From: GCA-2687025 sp964473525
GTDB taxonomy: Bacteria > Poribacteria > WGA-4E > GCA-2687025
Assembly (NCBI GenBank): GCA_964473525.1
Contig: CAYYPK010000010.1
Span: forward strand, 152,852 to 216,851
Length of the DNA stretch: 64,000 bases
Direction of reading: 5' to 3'
Made by a program: the position numbers and the translations under genes. The notes under the pieces were generated by a model that did not search any database, was not told the origin of the DNA, and saw only the letters and a program-made list of their open reading frames with translations. Positions 25,373 to 33,408 of this stretch are shown in pieces; position 1 is the stretch's first letter, and each line of letters starts with the position of its first letter.

Positions 25373-26298
25373 ATGTCGGTAGTCGGCTTGCAGCGGGGCG
25401 AGGAGCGGCGCGAGGCGGTACGCGGAGCGTTGGAGTTGGTGCGGGACGAGGTGGCGGAGAAGGTGCGCCCGCAGACGCTCCTGAAGCCGAACTTCCTCAG
25501 CAACGACAACCCGCTGGCGTCGACGCAGGCGGACGCGTGTCGCGGCACGATCGACTTCCTGATGTCGCTGCCGGACGCTCCCGAAGAGATCATCATCGCC
25601 GAAGGCGGGAACGAGAAGTACAGCGGCGAGGCGTTCGAGAACTTCGGCTATCACGCCCTCATCGACGAATACGACGTGCCGATACGGCTCGTTGATCTGC
25701 ACCAGGACACCGAGTGGCCCGAGACGGAAATCGAGCTCGCGAACGGCGACAAGTGGATGGCGNNNNNNNNNNCCTTGACTGCCCGTGCACGATCTCCGTC
25801 GCCGTGGCGAAGACGCACGACGTGCTTTACACGACGCTAGCCCTCAAGAACATGATCATGGGCACGGTCCACAAGGACCACCGGGTCAAGATGCACGGCT
25901 ACATGACCCACGGTGAACGCGAACGGCCCCGCGAGATGCAGGTACTCAACCGCAACCTCATCCGCCTGGCGAAGTACCTCACGCCCGACATCTCCGTTAT
26001 CGACGGTGTGAAGGGCCTCCAGGGCAACGGCCCGGGTGGGAAGGATGCCGTGGACTTCGGCGTCGCCTTCGCGGGTGTCGACGTGTGGGCAGTCGACAGC
26101 ATCTGCACGAAGGCGATGGGCTTCGACCCGATGAACGTCGGCGTCGGCGTGTACGCGGAGCAGCGCGGGCTGGGCGTCGTCGATCCCGACAAGATTGAGG
26201 TGCGCGGCGCGCGCGTCGAGGACGTGACGATCTCCTTCACACCCCACGAGCGGTACCACCACCAGCTCGAATGGCGAGAGGCCGCCGTCGCGTTCTAG
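25373..26298 (+). CDS. DUF362-family protein, interrupted by an assembly gap
   Basis: Two frames on either side of the N-run join into one DUF362 protein of about 308 residues. The first part has KPNFLSNDNPLASTQADACRG and IIIAEGG; the second has CTISVAVAKTHDVLYTTLALKNMIMGTVH, then VIDGVKGLQGNGPGG and AVDSICTKAMGFDP, the typical DUF362 core. No ferredoxin-type cysteine cluster is visible. Coding runs out of frame by one base across the 10 Ns, so the true gap length must leave remainder 2 on division by 3. DUF362 proteins have no settled function. Last gene of the operon, with a hairpin after it. Confidence 0.85.
25763..25772. other. 10-N scaffold gap
   Basis: Ten N bases of placeholder length inside the DUF362 gene. 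The reading frames on both sides show that 10 is not the true length. Confidence 0.95.
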
Positions 26299-26337
26299 CC
26301 TCGTGCCCTACACGTGAACAGCTCACGAAGCCGCCTT

Positions 26338-26360
26338 GGCCCGGGAAACGCGCCCGGGCC
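26338..26360 (+). terminator. GC-rich hairpin after the DUF362 gene
   Basis: GGCCCGGG pairs perfectly with CCCGGGCC across a 7-base loop, 40 bases past the stop. No clear T-run. Probable end of the five-gene operon. Confidence 0.55.
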
Positions 26361-26362
26361 GG

Positions 26363-26402
26363 TTGCGTGCTCGGGCACGCCCACATACTATATAGATAGT
26401 AT
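26363..26402 (+). promoter_or_regulatory. promoter with an AT-rich palindrome upstream of the TlpA-like gene
   Basis: TTGCGT at 26363-26368, a 17-base spacer and TACTAT at 26386-26391. The -10 lies within the perfect inverted repeat ATACTAT-ATAG-ATAGTAT (26385-26402), a striking AT island in a GC-rich genome. A regulator bound there would cover the -10. The start codon is at 26453. Confidence 0.45.
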
Positions 26403-26452
26403 ATGGCATCCCTTGCTGCGGCGTAATGGGACACCTATATGGGAGGCGGCGC

Positions 26453-27721
26453 GTGAATCGACTCGCCATCGCCTGGCTGCTGCTGCTCGCTTGGACGCCA
26501 TTCTGCCACGGCCACGGAGACCACGCCTACGTGGACGCCGCAGGTCACGGCGTCCGCTCGCCACTCCCTGAGTCCGCCATCCGGGGCGTGCGGGGATCCC
26601 TCTACTCACACGCCCAGAATCGCCGAATGACGTCCCCGATGTCGACGGTGCACGTGAGGTTCGCCGGGGATGACGACGAGGAGGCCCTACTCGCGGAGCT
26701 GCTCGCCGAGGCGCGGGAGACGGACCCGGAGAACGGCCTCGCGTCCAAGTTCGAAGCCGGCATGCATCTGTATTACGGCCGACACGAGGAAGCCTTGGCG
26801 TCACTCCGGCGCGCGGCGGCGACGCTCCACTGGGACTTCGAAGTCCACTACTTCACCGGCCTCCTGCACTACCTGCTAGGCAACGCCGAGGAAGCGTTGG
26901 ATGCTTTCCGCCGAACGCGCTCGCGCGAGATCGAGATGCTCACGTCGCGGTATTGGGGGCCGGCGTACCTGCACACCGCGCGGATACATACTCAGAACGC
27001 GCGCCCAGGCAAGCAACGGCTGGTCGCGCAGCAGTTCCTGGATACGAAACGCCCCAACGGCGCGACCGACGGCCGCTACGTCGCTGCCCGAGCGCGGATG
27101 TTGGCGCTCGCCGGCGACGCGGAGCAGGCCGCCAAGATCGCCGACCAGTTCCTCGAGGACTGCGCGTGGCCGACGTACTCACACCAGCACAATGTCGCTC
27201 GGGCGCTCGCCTTCGCGGCGTCGGGGCTGCCGGACAACCGGTCGCGGATGCTGGCCATCGGCGCGGTGGACCCCGGGTACACGCTCATCGGCCGTCCCGC
27301 CCCTGCGATAGAAGCCGTGACCGCGCAAGGCGACGACTTCATCCTGGCCGAGCAGCGCGGGAAGGTGGTTCTGCTGACGTTCTGGTACCCCCACGGCCGT
27401 GACTTCCTTGACGTCCACCCGAGACGCGTAGACGCCATCCGCCGCCGGCACGAGGACGCCGGCCTGGTGGTGGTAGGCATGAACCCAACGGAGGGGTTCG
27501 CGCACGGCCACCTCGGCGAGACGATCGGGATCACGAACATCCCCAACTCGGAGCCCATCCGGGACGACTACCACGCCAGCGGCCGAGTGGCGGTTGTCAT
27601 CGACCGCGAGGGAGTCGTGCGCGACTGGCAGAGGATGCAGGACGACGACTCGCACTGGGAGGTCGAGACGCGCGTGGTTGAAGCGCTCAGGGAGCCGGTG
27701 CCCGTGGCGGCAGGGCGGTAG
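26453..27721 (+). CDS. exported TlpA/redoxin-fold protein lacking the CxxC motif
   Basis: 422 residues. I chose GTG at 26453 because GGAGG at 26442-26446 is six bases upstream and it opens a signal peptide (MNRLAIAWLLLLAWTPFC). Residues about 70-270 are helical TPR-like repeats (GRHEEALASLRRAA, GNAEEALDAFRRT). From about 275 the thioredoxin-like domain begins: LIGRPAPAIEAV, then GKVVLLTFWYPHGRDF, where TlpA proteins have WCxxC, and later VVGMNPTEG and VAVVIDREGVVRDW. Both redox cysteines are missing, so it is not a disulfide reductase; it may be a binding or structural derivative. Alternative start: ATG at 26426. Confidence 0.75.
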   Translation: MNRLAIAWLLLLAWTPFCHGHGDHAYVDAAGHGVRSPLPESAIRGVRGSLYSHAQNRRMTSPMSTVHVRFAGDDDEEALLAELLAEARETDPENGLASKFEAGMHLYYGRHEEALASLRRAAATLHWDFEVHYFTGLLHYLLGNAEEALDAFRRTRSREIEMLTSRYWGPAYLHTARIHTQNARPGKQRLVAQQFLDTKRPNGATDGRYVAARARMLALAGDAEQAAKIADQFLEDCAWPTYSHQHNVARALAFAASGLPDNRSRMLAIGAVDPGYTLIGRPAPAIEAVTAQGDDFILAEQRGKVVLLTFWYPHGRDFLDVHPRRVDAIRRRHEDAGLVVVGMNPTEGFAHGHLGETIGITNIPNSEPIRDDYHASGRVAVVIDREGVVRDWQRMQDDDSHWEVETRVVEALREPVPVAAGR

Positions 27722-28017
27722 GACGTTGCGCGGTCGCCACGTGCCATCCGTGCGTACCGCCGGCCGAGGCAGTGCGGCCTCGGCTCGTCGCTGCTCCCGG
27801 GACGGCGTAGGCGACCTCGGGGCGATGTCCGCCAGGCTACGCCGCCGGGCCCTACGACGCCAGGCCCGCCGCCAGCGCGCGCGATAGCAGGCGCGTAGGG
27901 CTGGCGCGCTTACGCTTCACCCCCGGTCACATCATCGTAGGCGCTGCACGCCGTCTCGGCCGACGCGGCGGCAGGTTGGGCGCCTGATATTTGTGCAAAG
28001 CGGCGCGTGCTTATTGC

Positions 28018-28032
28018 GCACGCGACGCGTGG
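28018..28032 (+). promoter_or_regulatory. possible enhancer-binding site (NtrC-like palindrome)
   Basis: GCAC-N7-GTGG, part of the palindrome CACGCG-A-CGCGTG, is close to the GCAC-N7-GTGC core bound by NtrC-type activators. It lies about 70 bases upstream of the sigma-54 element, where such activators bind. A second palindrome overlaps it upstream. The match is imperfect. Confidence 0.35.
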
Positions 28033-28101
28033 CGGCGGCGCGCGCGCGGCCCCGGCCTGGCGAACGCCACTGGCCATGCGGGCGCCGGCGGCCCCGGGCC
28101 G

Positions 28102-28116
28102 TTGGCACAACGCTTG
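28102..28116 (+). promoter_or_regulatory. sigma-54 (-24/-12) promoter of the ammonium transporter gene
   Basis: TGGCAC, five bases (AACGC), then TTGC: an exact -24/-12 element with correct GG-to-GC spacing. The expected start is near 28128, leaving a 49-base leader to the ATG at 28177. Ammonium transporter genes are classic nitrogen-regulated sigma-54 targets, so the location adds support. Confidence 0.75.
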
Positions 28117-28176
28117 CTGTTCCTCGGGCGCGACGGCTATTCGGCGCCATGCCGCAACCCGGGAGGACGTACTGCT

Positions 28177-29577
28177 ATGAAGCCGCTTAGAGGCAGCGCA
28201 AAGGCGCTGGCGATACCGTTATTTGCACTGGCGTTGGCGGCGTTCGCCGCCCTACCGACGCACGCGCAGGACGCCGACGTGCCCGCGAACATCACCGCGT
28301 ACGTGAACGACGCGATTCAGGGCGACGGCGAGCACTCGTTCAACGACTACCTGTGGATGATGATCGCTGGTTTCCTCGTCTTCTTCATGCAGGCCGGCTT
28401 CGCGATGGTCGAGGCTGGGTTCACGCGGGCGAAGAACGCCTGCAACATCATCATGAAGAACTTCATGGACTTCTCGGCCGGGTCGCTGCTCTATTGGGCC
28501 GTCGGCTTCGGTCTGATGTACGGCACGACCAAGGGTGGGTGGATCGGCACGTCCAACTTCTTCCTGTCCGACGCGGTTACCGACGGCGTCATCAACAACT
28601 GGTCGTACGCCGAGTGGTTCTTCCAAGCGGTGTTCGCGGCCACGACGGCCACGATCGTGTCCGGCGCCATGGCGGAGCGCACGAACTTCCGCGCGTATCT
28701 CATCTATAGCGTGTTCATCACGGCGTTCATCTACCCGATCCAGGGGCACTGGACCTGGCAGGGCGACGGCTTCCTCACGGGTCTGGGCTTCCACGACTTC
28801 GCCGGCTCGACGGTCGTTCACTCGGTCGGCGGGTGGGCAGCGCTCGTAGGCGCGATCATCCTTGGCCCGCGAACGGGCAAGTTCAACGCCGAGGGCCGGC
28901 CTCGCGTGATTCCCGGACACAACATCGTGCTGGCTTCGCTTGGCGTATTCATCCTGTGGCTGGGCTGGTTCGGGTTTAACCCCGGCTCGACGCTGGGCGC
29001 TGACGTGAGCTTCGCGCGTATCGCCGTCACGACGAACCTAGCGGCCGCTGCCGGCGGGATCGGCGCGATGTTCTTCGCGTGGATGAAGGTGAAGAAGCCC
29101 GACATCGGCCTCACGCTCAACGGCGTGCTGTCGGGTCTCGTGGCGATCACGGCGCCGTGCGCAGTCGTGTCGCCGGGTTCGGCCGTCATCATCGGCCTCG
29201 TCGCCGGCGTGCTGTGTGTCCTCTTCGTCGAGTGGGTCGAGCGCATCTTCAAGGTCGACGACCCGGTCGGCGCGTTCACCGTCCACGGCGTCAACGGCGT
29301 CTGGGGCACGCTTGCCGTTGGTCTGTTCGCGCAGAATCCCTACGCCGACGGGAGCACAAGCGAGGGGCTGTTCTTCGGTGGCGGCATGGCGCAACTCACG
29401 CCGCAGATCATCGGTGTGCTGGTCGTGGCGGCGTGGACCATCGTCACCAGCGGCGCCGTGTTCGGCGCGCTGCGTCTCGCGGGTATCCTGCGGGTCAGCG
29501 AAGAGGAGGAGCGCGAAGGTCTGGACATGGGCGAACACGGAACGTCCGCCTACCACCTGGACGAACGGTCTTACTAG
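28177..29577 (+). CDS. amt: ammonium transporter (Amt family)
   Basis: 466 residues with a cleavable signal peptide (LFALALAAFAALPTHAQ), then 11 membrane helices. Family marks: DYLWMMIAGFLVFFMQAGFAMVEAGFTR at the start (split by eye into helix and loop), DFAGSTVVHSVGGWAALVGA with the first pore histidine, and FTVHGVNGVWGTLAVGLFA with the second. It conducts ammonium across the inner membrane. GGGAGG at 28161-28166 serves the ATG. A sigma-54 element and palindromes lie upstream, which suggests induction by nitrogen limitation. No glnK lies beside it. Confidence 0.96.
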   Translation: MKPLRGSAKALAIPLFALALAAFAALPTHAQDADVPANITAYVNDAIQGDGEHSFNDYLWMMIAGFLVFFMQAGFAMVEAGFTRAKNACNIIMKNFMDFSAGSLLYWAVGFGLMYGTTKGGWIGTSNFFLSDAVTDGVINNWSYAEWFFQAVFAATTATIVSGAMAERTNFRAYLIYSVFITAFIYPIQGHWTWQGDGFLTGLGFHDFAGSTVVHSVGGWAALVGAIILGPRTGKFNAEGRPRVIPGHNIVLASLGVFILWLGWFGFNPGSTLGADVSFARIAVTTNLAAAAGGIGAMFFAWMKVKKPDIGLTLNGVLSGLVAITAPCAVVSPGSAVIIGLVAGVLCVLFVEWVERIFKVDDPVGAFTVHGVNGVWGTLAVGLFAQNPYADGSTSEGLFFGGGMAQLTPQIIGVLVVAAWTIVTSGAVFGALRLAGILRVSEEEEREGLDMGEHGTSAYHLDERSY

Positions 29578-29639
29578 GACGTCAGCGCATCGGCGATGTC
29601 GGCCTCCCGCGGCGTCGCCGGTCGCGTCCTGGTCTGCAC

Positions 29640-29675
29640 AACACGGTCGCCCGCATCTCCGCGGGCGACCGTGTT
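29640..29675 (+). terminator. 15-bp perfect hairpin, bidirectional
   Basis: AACACGGTCGCCCGC pairs perfectly with GCGGGCGACCGTGTT across the loop ATCTCC. It lies between the convergent ammonium transporter (+) and aldolase (-) genes and probably terminates both. Confidence 0.8.
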
Positions 29676-29694
29676 CATACTGTACCGCGCTTGC

Positions 29695-30456
29695 CTAGCC
29701 CCGTCGGATGTCCTCGATCATCTGGCGGTAGTAGAGGACAAGGCCCGTCGCGTCCACGAGGGACGCGATGTACTGCACGCCTATCGACTGGAGCCAGCGA
29801 GCCATCTCGGCGTCCTTGGCGTACGACCCGACGAACCTGCCCGCTTCGCGCGCCTTCGCCGTGCACTCCACGATCGTGTCGCGCACCCGCGGATCGTCCA
29901 CCTGCCCCGTGATGCCCAGCGACTGCGAAAGGTCGTAGGGGCCGAGGAAGATCACGTCGAGCCCGTCCACCGACAGGATGTCGTCCATGTTCTCTACAGC
30001 CCGCATGCCTTCGATGTGCACGACGACCATCTGCTCGTCGTTGCACTGTCGCGAGTGGTCAGGCGTTCCCGTGTAGGCGCCAGCGCGGGTGAAGATGGAC
30101 ACGCCCCGCTCGCCCTCCGGCGCGTATTTGGCGGCGCGAACCGTCGCTTGCGCCTCCTCGAGCGAACCTACCTGTGGCACTTGCACGCCGCCGGAACCGA
30201 TGTCCAGCGCTCGGAGGATGAGCTCCGGCCGGTTGTCACCGACGCGCACGATCGACGTGGCGCCGCCACACTCCGCTCCACGCGCGAGGTCCTCGCACGT
30301 CTCGATCGTCAGCGGGCCGTGCTCGGTGTCGAGAATCACGAAGTCCAGGCCGGCAACGCCGAGGGCCTCGACGACCGTCGCGTTAGGGAGGATACAGAAC
30401 GTGCCGATGGCGGTCTCGCCGCTTGCCATCTTCGCGCGCAGTTCGTTCGGTTTCAT
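29695..30456 (-). CDS. HpcH/HpaI-type aldolase (class II pyruvate aldolase family)
   Basis: 253 residues, metal-dependent aldolase of the HpcH/HpaI/GarL family. The N-terminus (GTFCILPNATVVEALGVAGLDFVILDTEHG) is typical; DTEHG carries an active residue. The metal ligands are Glu in VVVHIEGMRA and Asp in GLDVIFLGPYDLSQSLG, the family signature. ATG at 30456 has AGGAG five bases upstream on the minus strand; a longer frame to 30669 has no homology character. It splits or forms 4-hydroxy-2-oxo acids with pyruvate. The exact substrate is unknown; it stands alone. Confidence 0.9.
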   Translation of the reverse strand: MKPNELRAKMASGETAIGTFCILPNATVVEALGVAGLDFVILDTEHGPLTIETCEDLARGAECGGATSIVRVGDNRPELILRALDIGSGGVQVPQVGSLEEAQATVRAAKYAPEGERGVSIFTRAGAYTGTPDHSRQCNDEQMVVVHIEGMRAVENMDDILSVDGLDVIFLGPYDLSQSLGITGQVDDPRVRDTIVECTAKAREAGRFVGSYAKDAEMARWLQSIGVQYIASLVDATGLVLYYRQMIEDIRRG

Positions 30457-30826
30457 ACCCGCTCCTGTCTGTGTGGGATCCGACCGGCATTCTATCCGGG
30501 CGTGGTAGCGGCGCGGAAGTGGGCGCCCGGCTCCCATCGGCCCCTGGATGTCGGGTCGAAGAGGGCGCCAGACGCCGCCGCGCGGATTAGGGCCCGGCAC
30601 ACTCGGCGAGTAGGGCGCGAGCCGGCTGTGCGTGTGCGTCGCGTGCGGGCGTATCACGCGACGCGCCACGCGTCGTCAGACCTGTCGGTCCTGGCCCCGG
30701 CGCCACGCCCCTGCCCCTGAGCGGCCGCCGGCACGGCGGCCCGCTTGCCGGAACGCGCCCCATTGCGTGACAATTGGTGTGGCGATCGCGCCCAGGAACC
30801 ATCTGTCGCGTGTGAGGAGTTGCAGG
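30457..30826. other. divergent intergenic region, no gene seen
   Basis: 370 very GC-rich bases between the aldolase (-) and NIL (+) genes. It must hold both promoters, but I cannot point to a convincing pair. Long open frames here are composition effects. Confidence 0.4.
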
Positions 30827-31069
30827 ATGTCGTCCATGAGGGTACGGCTGACGTTTCCCGGTGAACTCGTCACCGAACCGATCATATACAACGTCGCGCA
30901 GAAGTACGATGTCGTCACGAACATCCGACGCGCCAACGTCGAGCGTGAGGCCGGATGGGTCGTCATGGAGATGAGCGGGGCCGACGAGCGCCTTGAGGAC
31001 GCCGTCGCCTATCTGCGGGACGCAGGCGTCCAGGTCGAGCCGATTAGCGGCGATGTGGTCGCCAGCTAG
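30827..31069 (+). CDS. NIL-domain protein
   Basis: 80 residues forming a single NIL (ferredoxin-like alpha/beta) domain: VRLTFPGELVTEPIIYNVAQKYDVVTNIRRANV, then GWVVMEMSGADERLEDAVAYLRDAGVQVEPI; described in segments. NIL domains are known as regulatory substrate-binding tails of methionine ABC transporters and as stand-alone proteins next to ferredoxins. Here it stands alone, 19 bases before dnaJ. GAGGAG at 30814-30819 serves the start. Confidence 0.8.
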   Translation: MSSMRVRLTFPGELVTEPIIYNVAQKYDVVTNIRRANVEREAGWVVMEMSGADERLEDAVAYLRDAGVQVEPISGDVVAS

Positions 31070-31088
31070 AGTCTGAGGGAGGGCGGCC

Positions 31089-31958
31089 ATGCCGCGCCGG
31101 GACTACTATGACGTACTGGGCGTCGCCCGTGACGCCTCCCCGGACGATATCAAGAAGGCGTACCGCAAGCTGGCGGTCCAGCATCACCCAGACAAGAACA
31201 AGGGTGACGCCAAGTCCGAAGCGAAGTTCAAGGAAGCGTCGGAAGCCTACGCGGTTCTCGGCGAGCCGGCTGAGCGACGCAAGTACGACATGACGTCTCG
31301 AGCAGGGAACTTCCGGCAGTACGACTTCGGCGGCTTCGAGAGCAACGACGACATCTTCTCACGGTTCGGCGATGTCTTCGGCGACATCATGGGCGGCATG
31401 CGCGGTAGACGTGGCGCCCCGAACACGCACACTCCGCCGCGGCAAGGTGAGGACTTCCGGCACGAAATCACCATCGATTTCATGGAAGCCGTCCACGGCG
31501 CCGAGAAGACGCTCGCGGTAACCAGCGGCGACGAGACCAGACGCATTCGCATCAAAGTGCCGCCAGGCTTCAAGTCCGGGCGGACGCTCAGGATAAAGCG
31601 CGAGGGCTACCCAGGCGCCAATGGCGGGCCCCGTGGCGACCTGCGAGTCACCGTCCACGTTCGCGACGACGCGCGCTTCACGCTGGACGGCAAGGACATC
31701 GTCACGGATGTCCGCGTTCCGTTCACGACCGCCATCCTGGGCGGCAAGATACTGGCCGACACGCCCAACGGCGCCATCATGCTGACGATCCCCAAGGGGA
31801 CGCAGTCCGGCAAGTACCTGCGACTGGCCGGCCAAGGCGCGCCCGCGGCGACTGGGCCGGGGGATCTCCGCGCGCGCGTGCTCATCACCGTGCCGGACAC
31901 GCTCGACTCCGAGTCCGAAGCCCTCGTGCGCAAGCTCGCCGACCTGGCCTCCGAATGA
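31089..31958 (+). CDS. DnaJ/CbpA-type co-chaperone without zinc fingers
   Basis: 289 residues. J domain at 5-70 with the HPD tripeptide in VQHHPDKNKG. A Gly/Phe-rich linker (FGGFESNDDIFSRFGDVFGDIMGGMRG) follows, then two C-terminal beta-sandwich domains (FRHEITIDFMEAVHGAEKTL, VPPGFKSGRTLRI, DGKDIVTDVRVPFTTAILGGKI). There is no CxxCxGxG zinc domain, so this is CbpA-like and not DnaJ proper. It stimulates DnaK ATPase. It sits close to the NIL gene with no hsp70 or grpE nearby. Confidence 0.92.
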   Translation: MPRRDYYDVLGVARDASPDDIKKAYRKLAVQHHPDKNKGDAKSEAKFKEASEAYAVLGEPAERRKYDMTSRAGNFRQYDFGGFESNDDIFSRFGDVFGDIMGGMRGRRGAPNTHTPPRQGEDFRHEITIDFMEAVHGAEKTLAVTSGDETRRIRIKVPPGFKSGRTLRIKREGYPGANGGPRGDLRVTVHVRDDARFTLDGKDIVTDVRVPFTTAILGGKILADTPNGAIMLTIPKGTQSGKYLRLAGQGAPAATGPGDLRARVLITVPDTLDSESEALVRKLADLASE

Positions 31959-32012
31959 CCGCAGCGCGCCATCCGCGACCCCATCTTGTCCTACCAGGAG
32001 CTCGTGCGTAAC

Positions 32013-33359
32013 GTGAGCCAGCCGCTTAACATCGTGCTCATCGCGGTGGATACGCTCCGCGCGCAGCAGCTTTCTTGCTACGGCTACGATCGACCCACGA
32101 CCCCAGCGACCGACGGGCTCGCCGCCGAGGGGGTCTTGTTCGAGGACATGGTCTGCTCCGGCATCCCCACGCACCCGTCCTTCACGACGCTGTACACCGG
32201 GCAGCACCCCATGACGCACGGGATCGTGGCACACGGTGGCGACGCCGTTCTAGGCCGCCGCGCGCCCATGCTACCAGAAATACTACTGAAGGCGGGATGG
32301 ACGACGTGCGCGGTGGACAATCTCGCCTCCGCGCGACCGTGGTTCCAGCGCGGGTACGAGTTCTACATCGACCCGTCGCGGCGGCGATCTCTTGGCCTGA
32401 TGGTGACCTGTGAGCAGCAGAACAGCCGCGCCGTCGAGTTCCTCAAGCACCACGGCGATGAGCAGTTCTTCCTCTTCGTGCACTACTGGGATCCACACAC
32501 GCCGTACCTGCCACCAGCCTCGCATCGCGACAAGTTCTACGACGGAGACGCGAAGACGGCGCGAGACCCCGCCGACAGGTCGCTCGACGAGCTGTGGCGG
32601 CACCCGTTGGGCAAGGCTTGGCGCGACACGTGGTTTCGGTCGCTAGGCGGCAGCATTACCGATGCGGACTACGTTCGCGCGCTGTACGACGCCAGCATCA
32701 ACTACGCCGACGACGGAATCGCCGCCCTACTAGGCGCGGTGTCCTCGGCCGGCCTCGACGACAACACTCTGATCGTGGTCATGGGCGACCACGGCGAGTG
32801 CCTCGGAGAACACGGCGTCTGGTACGACCATCACGGGCTGTATGAAGAGAACATACACGTGCCGCTCATCATGCGGGCGCCTGGTCTCATCGAAGCAGGG
32901 CAACGCATCGACCAGACCGTGCGGACGATGGACATCGCGCCAACGCTGCTCGACCTCGCCGGCCTCGAAGCGCCCGACGAGATGGACGGGTCGAGCATGG
33001 CGCCGCTCCTCGACGCGTCGCGCGACGCCGACTACGCAGGGAGCGACACCGTCATCACCGCCGAATGCACCTGGCAGGCCAAGTGGTCGATAAGGACGCC
33101 GGAGCACAAGTTCATCCGCGCGCGGTCCATCGACTACTACGGCTCGCCAGATCGTGAGCTGTACGCGCGTGGACCCGACGGGCTCGAGACCGCGGAGATC
33201 GCAGCGACCGACACTCAGACGGCCGATGAGCTAGAAGGCGAGCTCGAGGGCTGGATCGCCAGCGAAATCACCAGGCTGGGTAGGTCTGGGGATCCCGTGA
33301 CGGAGCAGGGGAGAGACAAGTTCGGTAAGCGGTGGGGAGCCGCTGCAGCGGCCGGCTAG
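32013..33359 (+). CDS. sulfatase-fold (alkaline phosphatase superfamily) enzyme with Thr at the nucleophile position
   Basis: About 448 residues. The fold is clear: LNIVLIAVDTLRAQQLSCYGY (metal Asp), VGDHGECLGEHGVWYDHHGLYEE near the centre (metal Asp-His) and HYWDPHTPYLPP. At the site where sulfatases have CxPxR, this protein reads GIPTHPSFTTLYTG, so Thr replaces the Cys or Ser that becomes formylglycine. That points to a phosphodiesterase or phosphotransferase-like activity. I chose GTG at 32013 with AGGAG at 31996-32000; TTG at 31986 or GTG at 32004 are alternatives. A hairpin GCTCG-ACG-CGAGC follows the stop. Confidence 0.82.
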   Translation: MSQPLNIVLIAVDTLRAQQLSCYGYDRPTTPATDGLAAEGVLFEDMVCSGIPTHPSFTTLYTGQHPMTHGIVAHGGDAVLGRRAPMLPEILLKAGWTTCAVDNLASARPWFQRGYEFYIDPSRRRSLGLMVTCEQQNSRAVEFLKHHGDEQFFLFVHYWDPHTPYLPPASHRDKFYDGDAKTARDPADRSLDELWRHPLGKAWRDTWFRSLGGSITDADYVRALYDASINYADDGIAALLGAVSSAGLDDNTLIVVMGDHGECLGEHGVWYDHHGLYEENIHVPLIMRAPGLIEAGQRIDQTVRTMDIAPTLLDLAGLEAPDEMDGSSMAPLLDASRDADYAGSDTVITAECTWQAKWSIRTPEHKFIRARSIDYYGSPDRELYARGPDGLETAEIAATDTQTADELEGELEGWIASEITRLGRSGDPVTEQGRDKFGKRWGAAAAAG

Positions 33360-33408
33360 GACAGCCGCTCGACGCGAGCCGTCCTGGGGATCCATGAGAA
33401 GGGCGCCC

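Larger units (their letters stand above)
27722..28176. other. 455-base leader region of the ammonium transporter gene
   Basis: No gene is supported here; the open frames have no ribosome-binding sites or family features. The 3' third contains a sigma-54 promoter (28102-28116) preceded by inverted repeats: CGCGTGC-N7-GCACGCG at 28004-28024 and CACGCG-A-CGCGTG at 28019-28031. Confidence 0.5.

Noticed and set aside
28018..28032. A firm NtrC-site call
   Set aside because: The palindrome matches GCAC-N7-GTGC only partly, so it is kept as a weak candidate, not a confirmed site.
27991..28176. N-terminal extension of the ammonium transporter from a GTG at 27991
   Set aside because: It would read through the sigma-54 promoter and has no family features; the ATG at 28177 has GGGAGG and a signal peptide.
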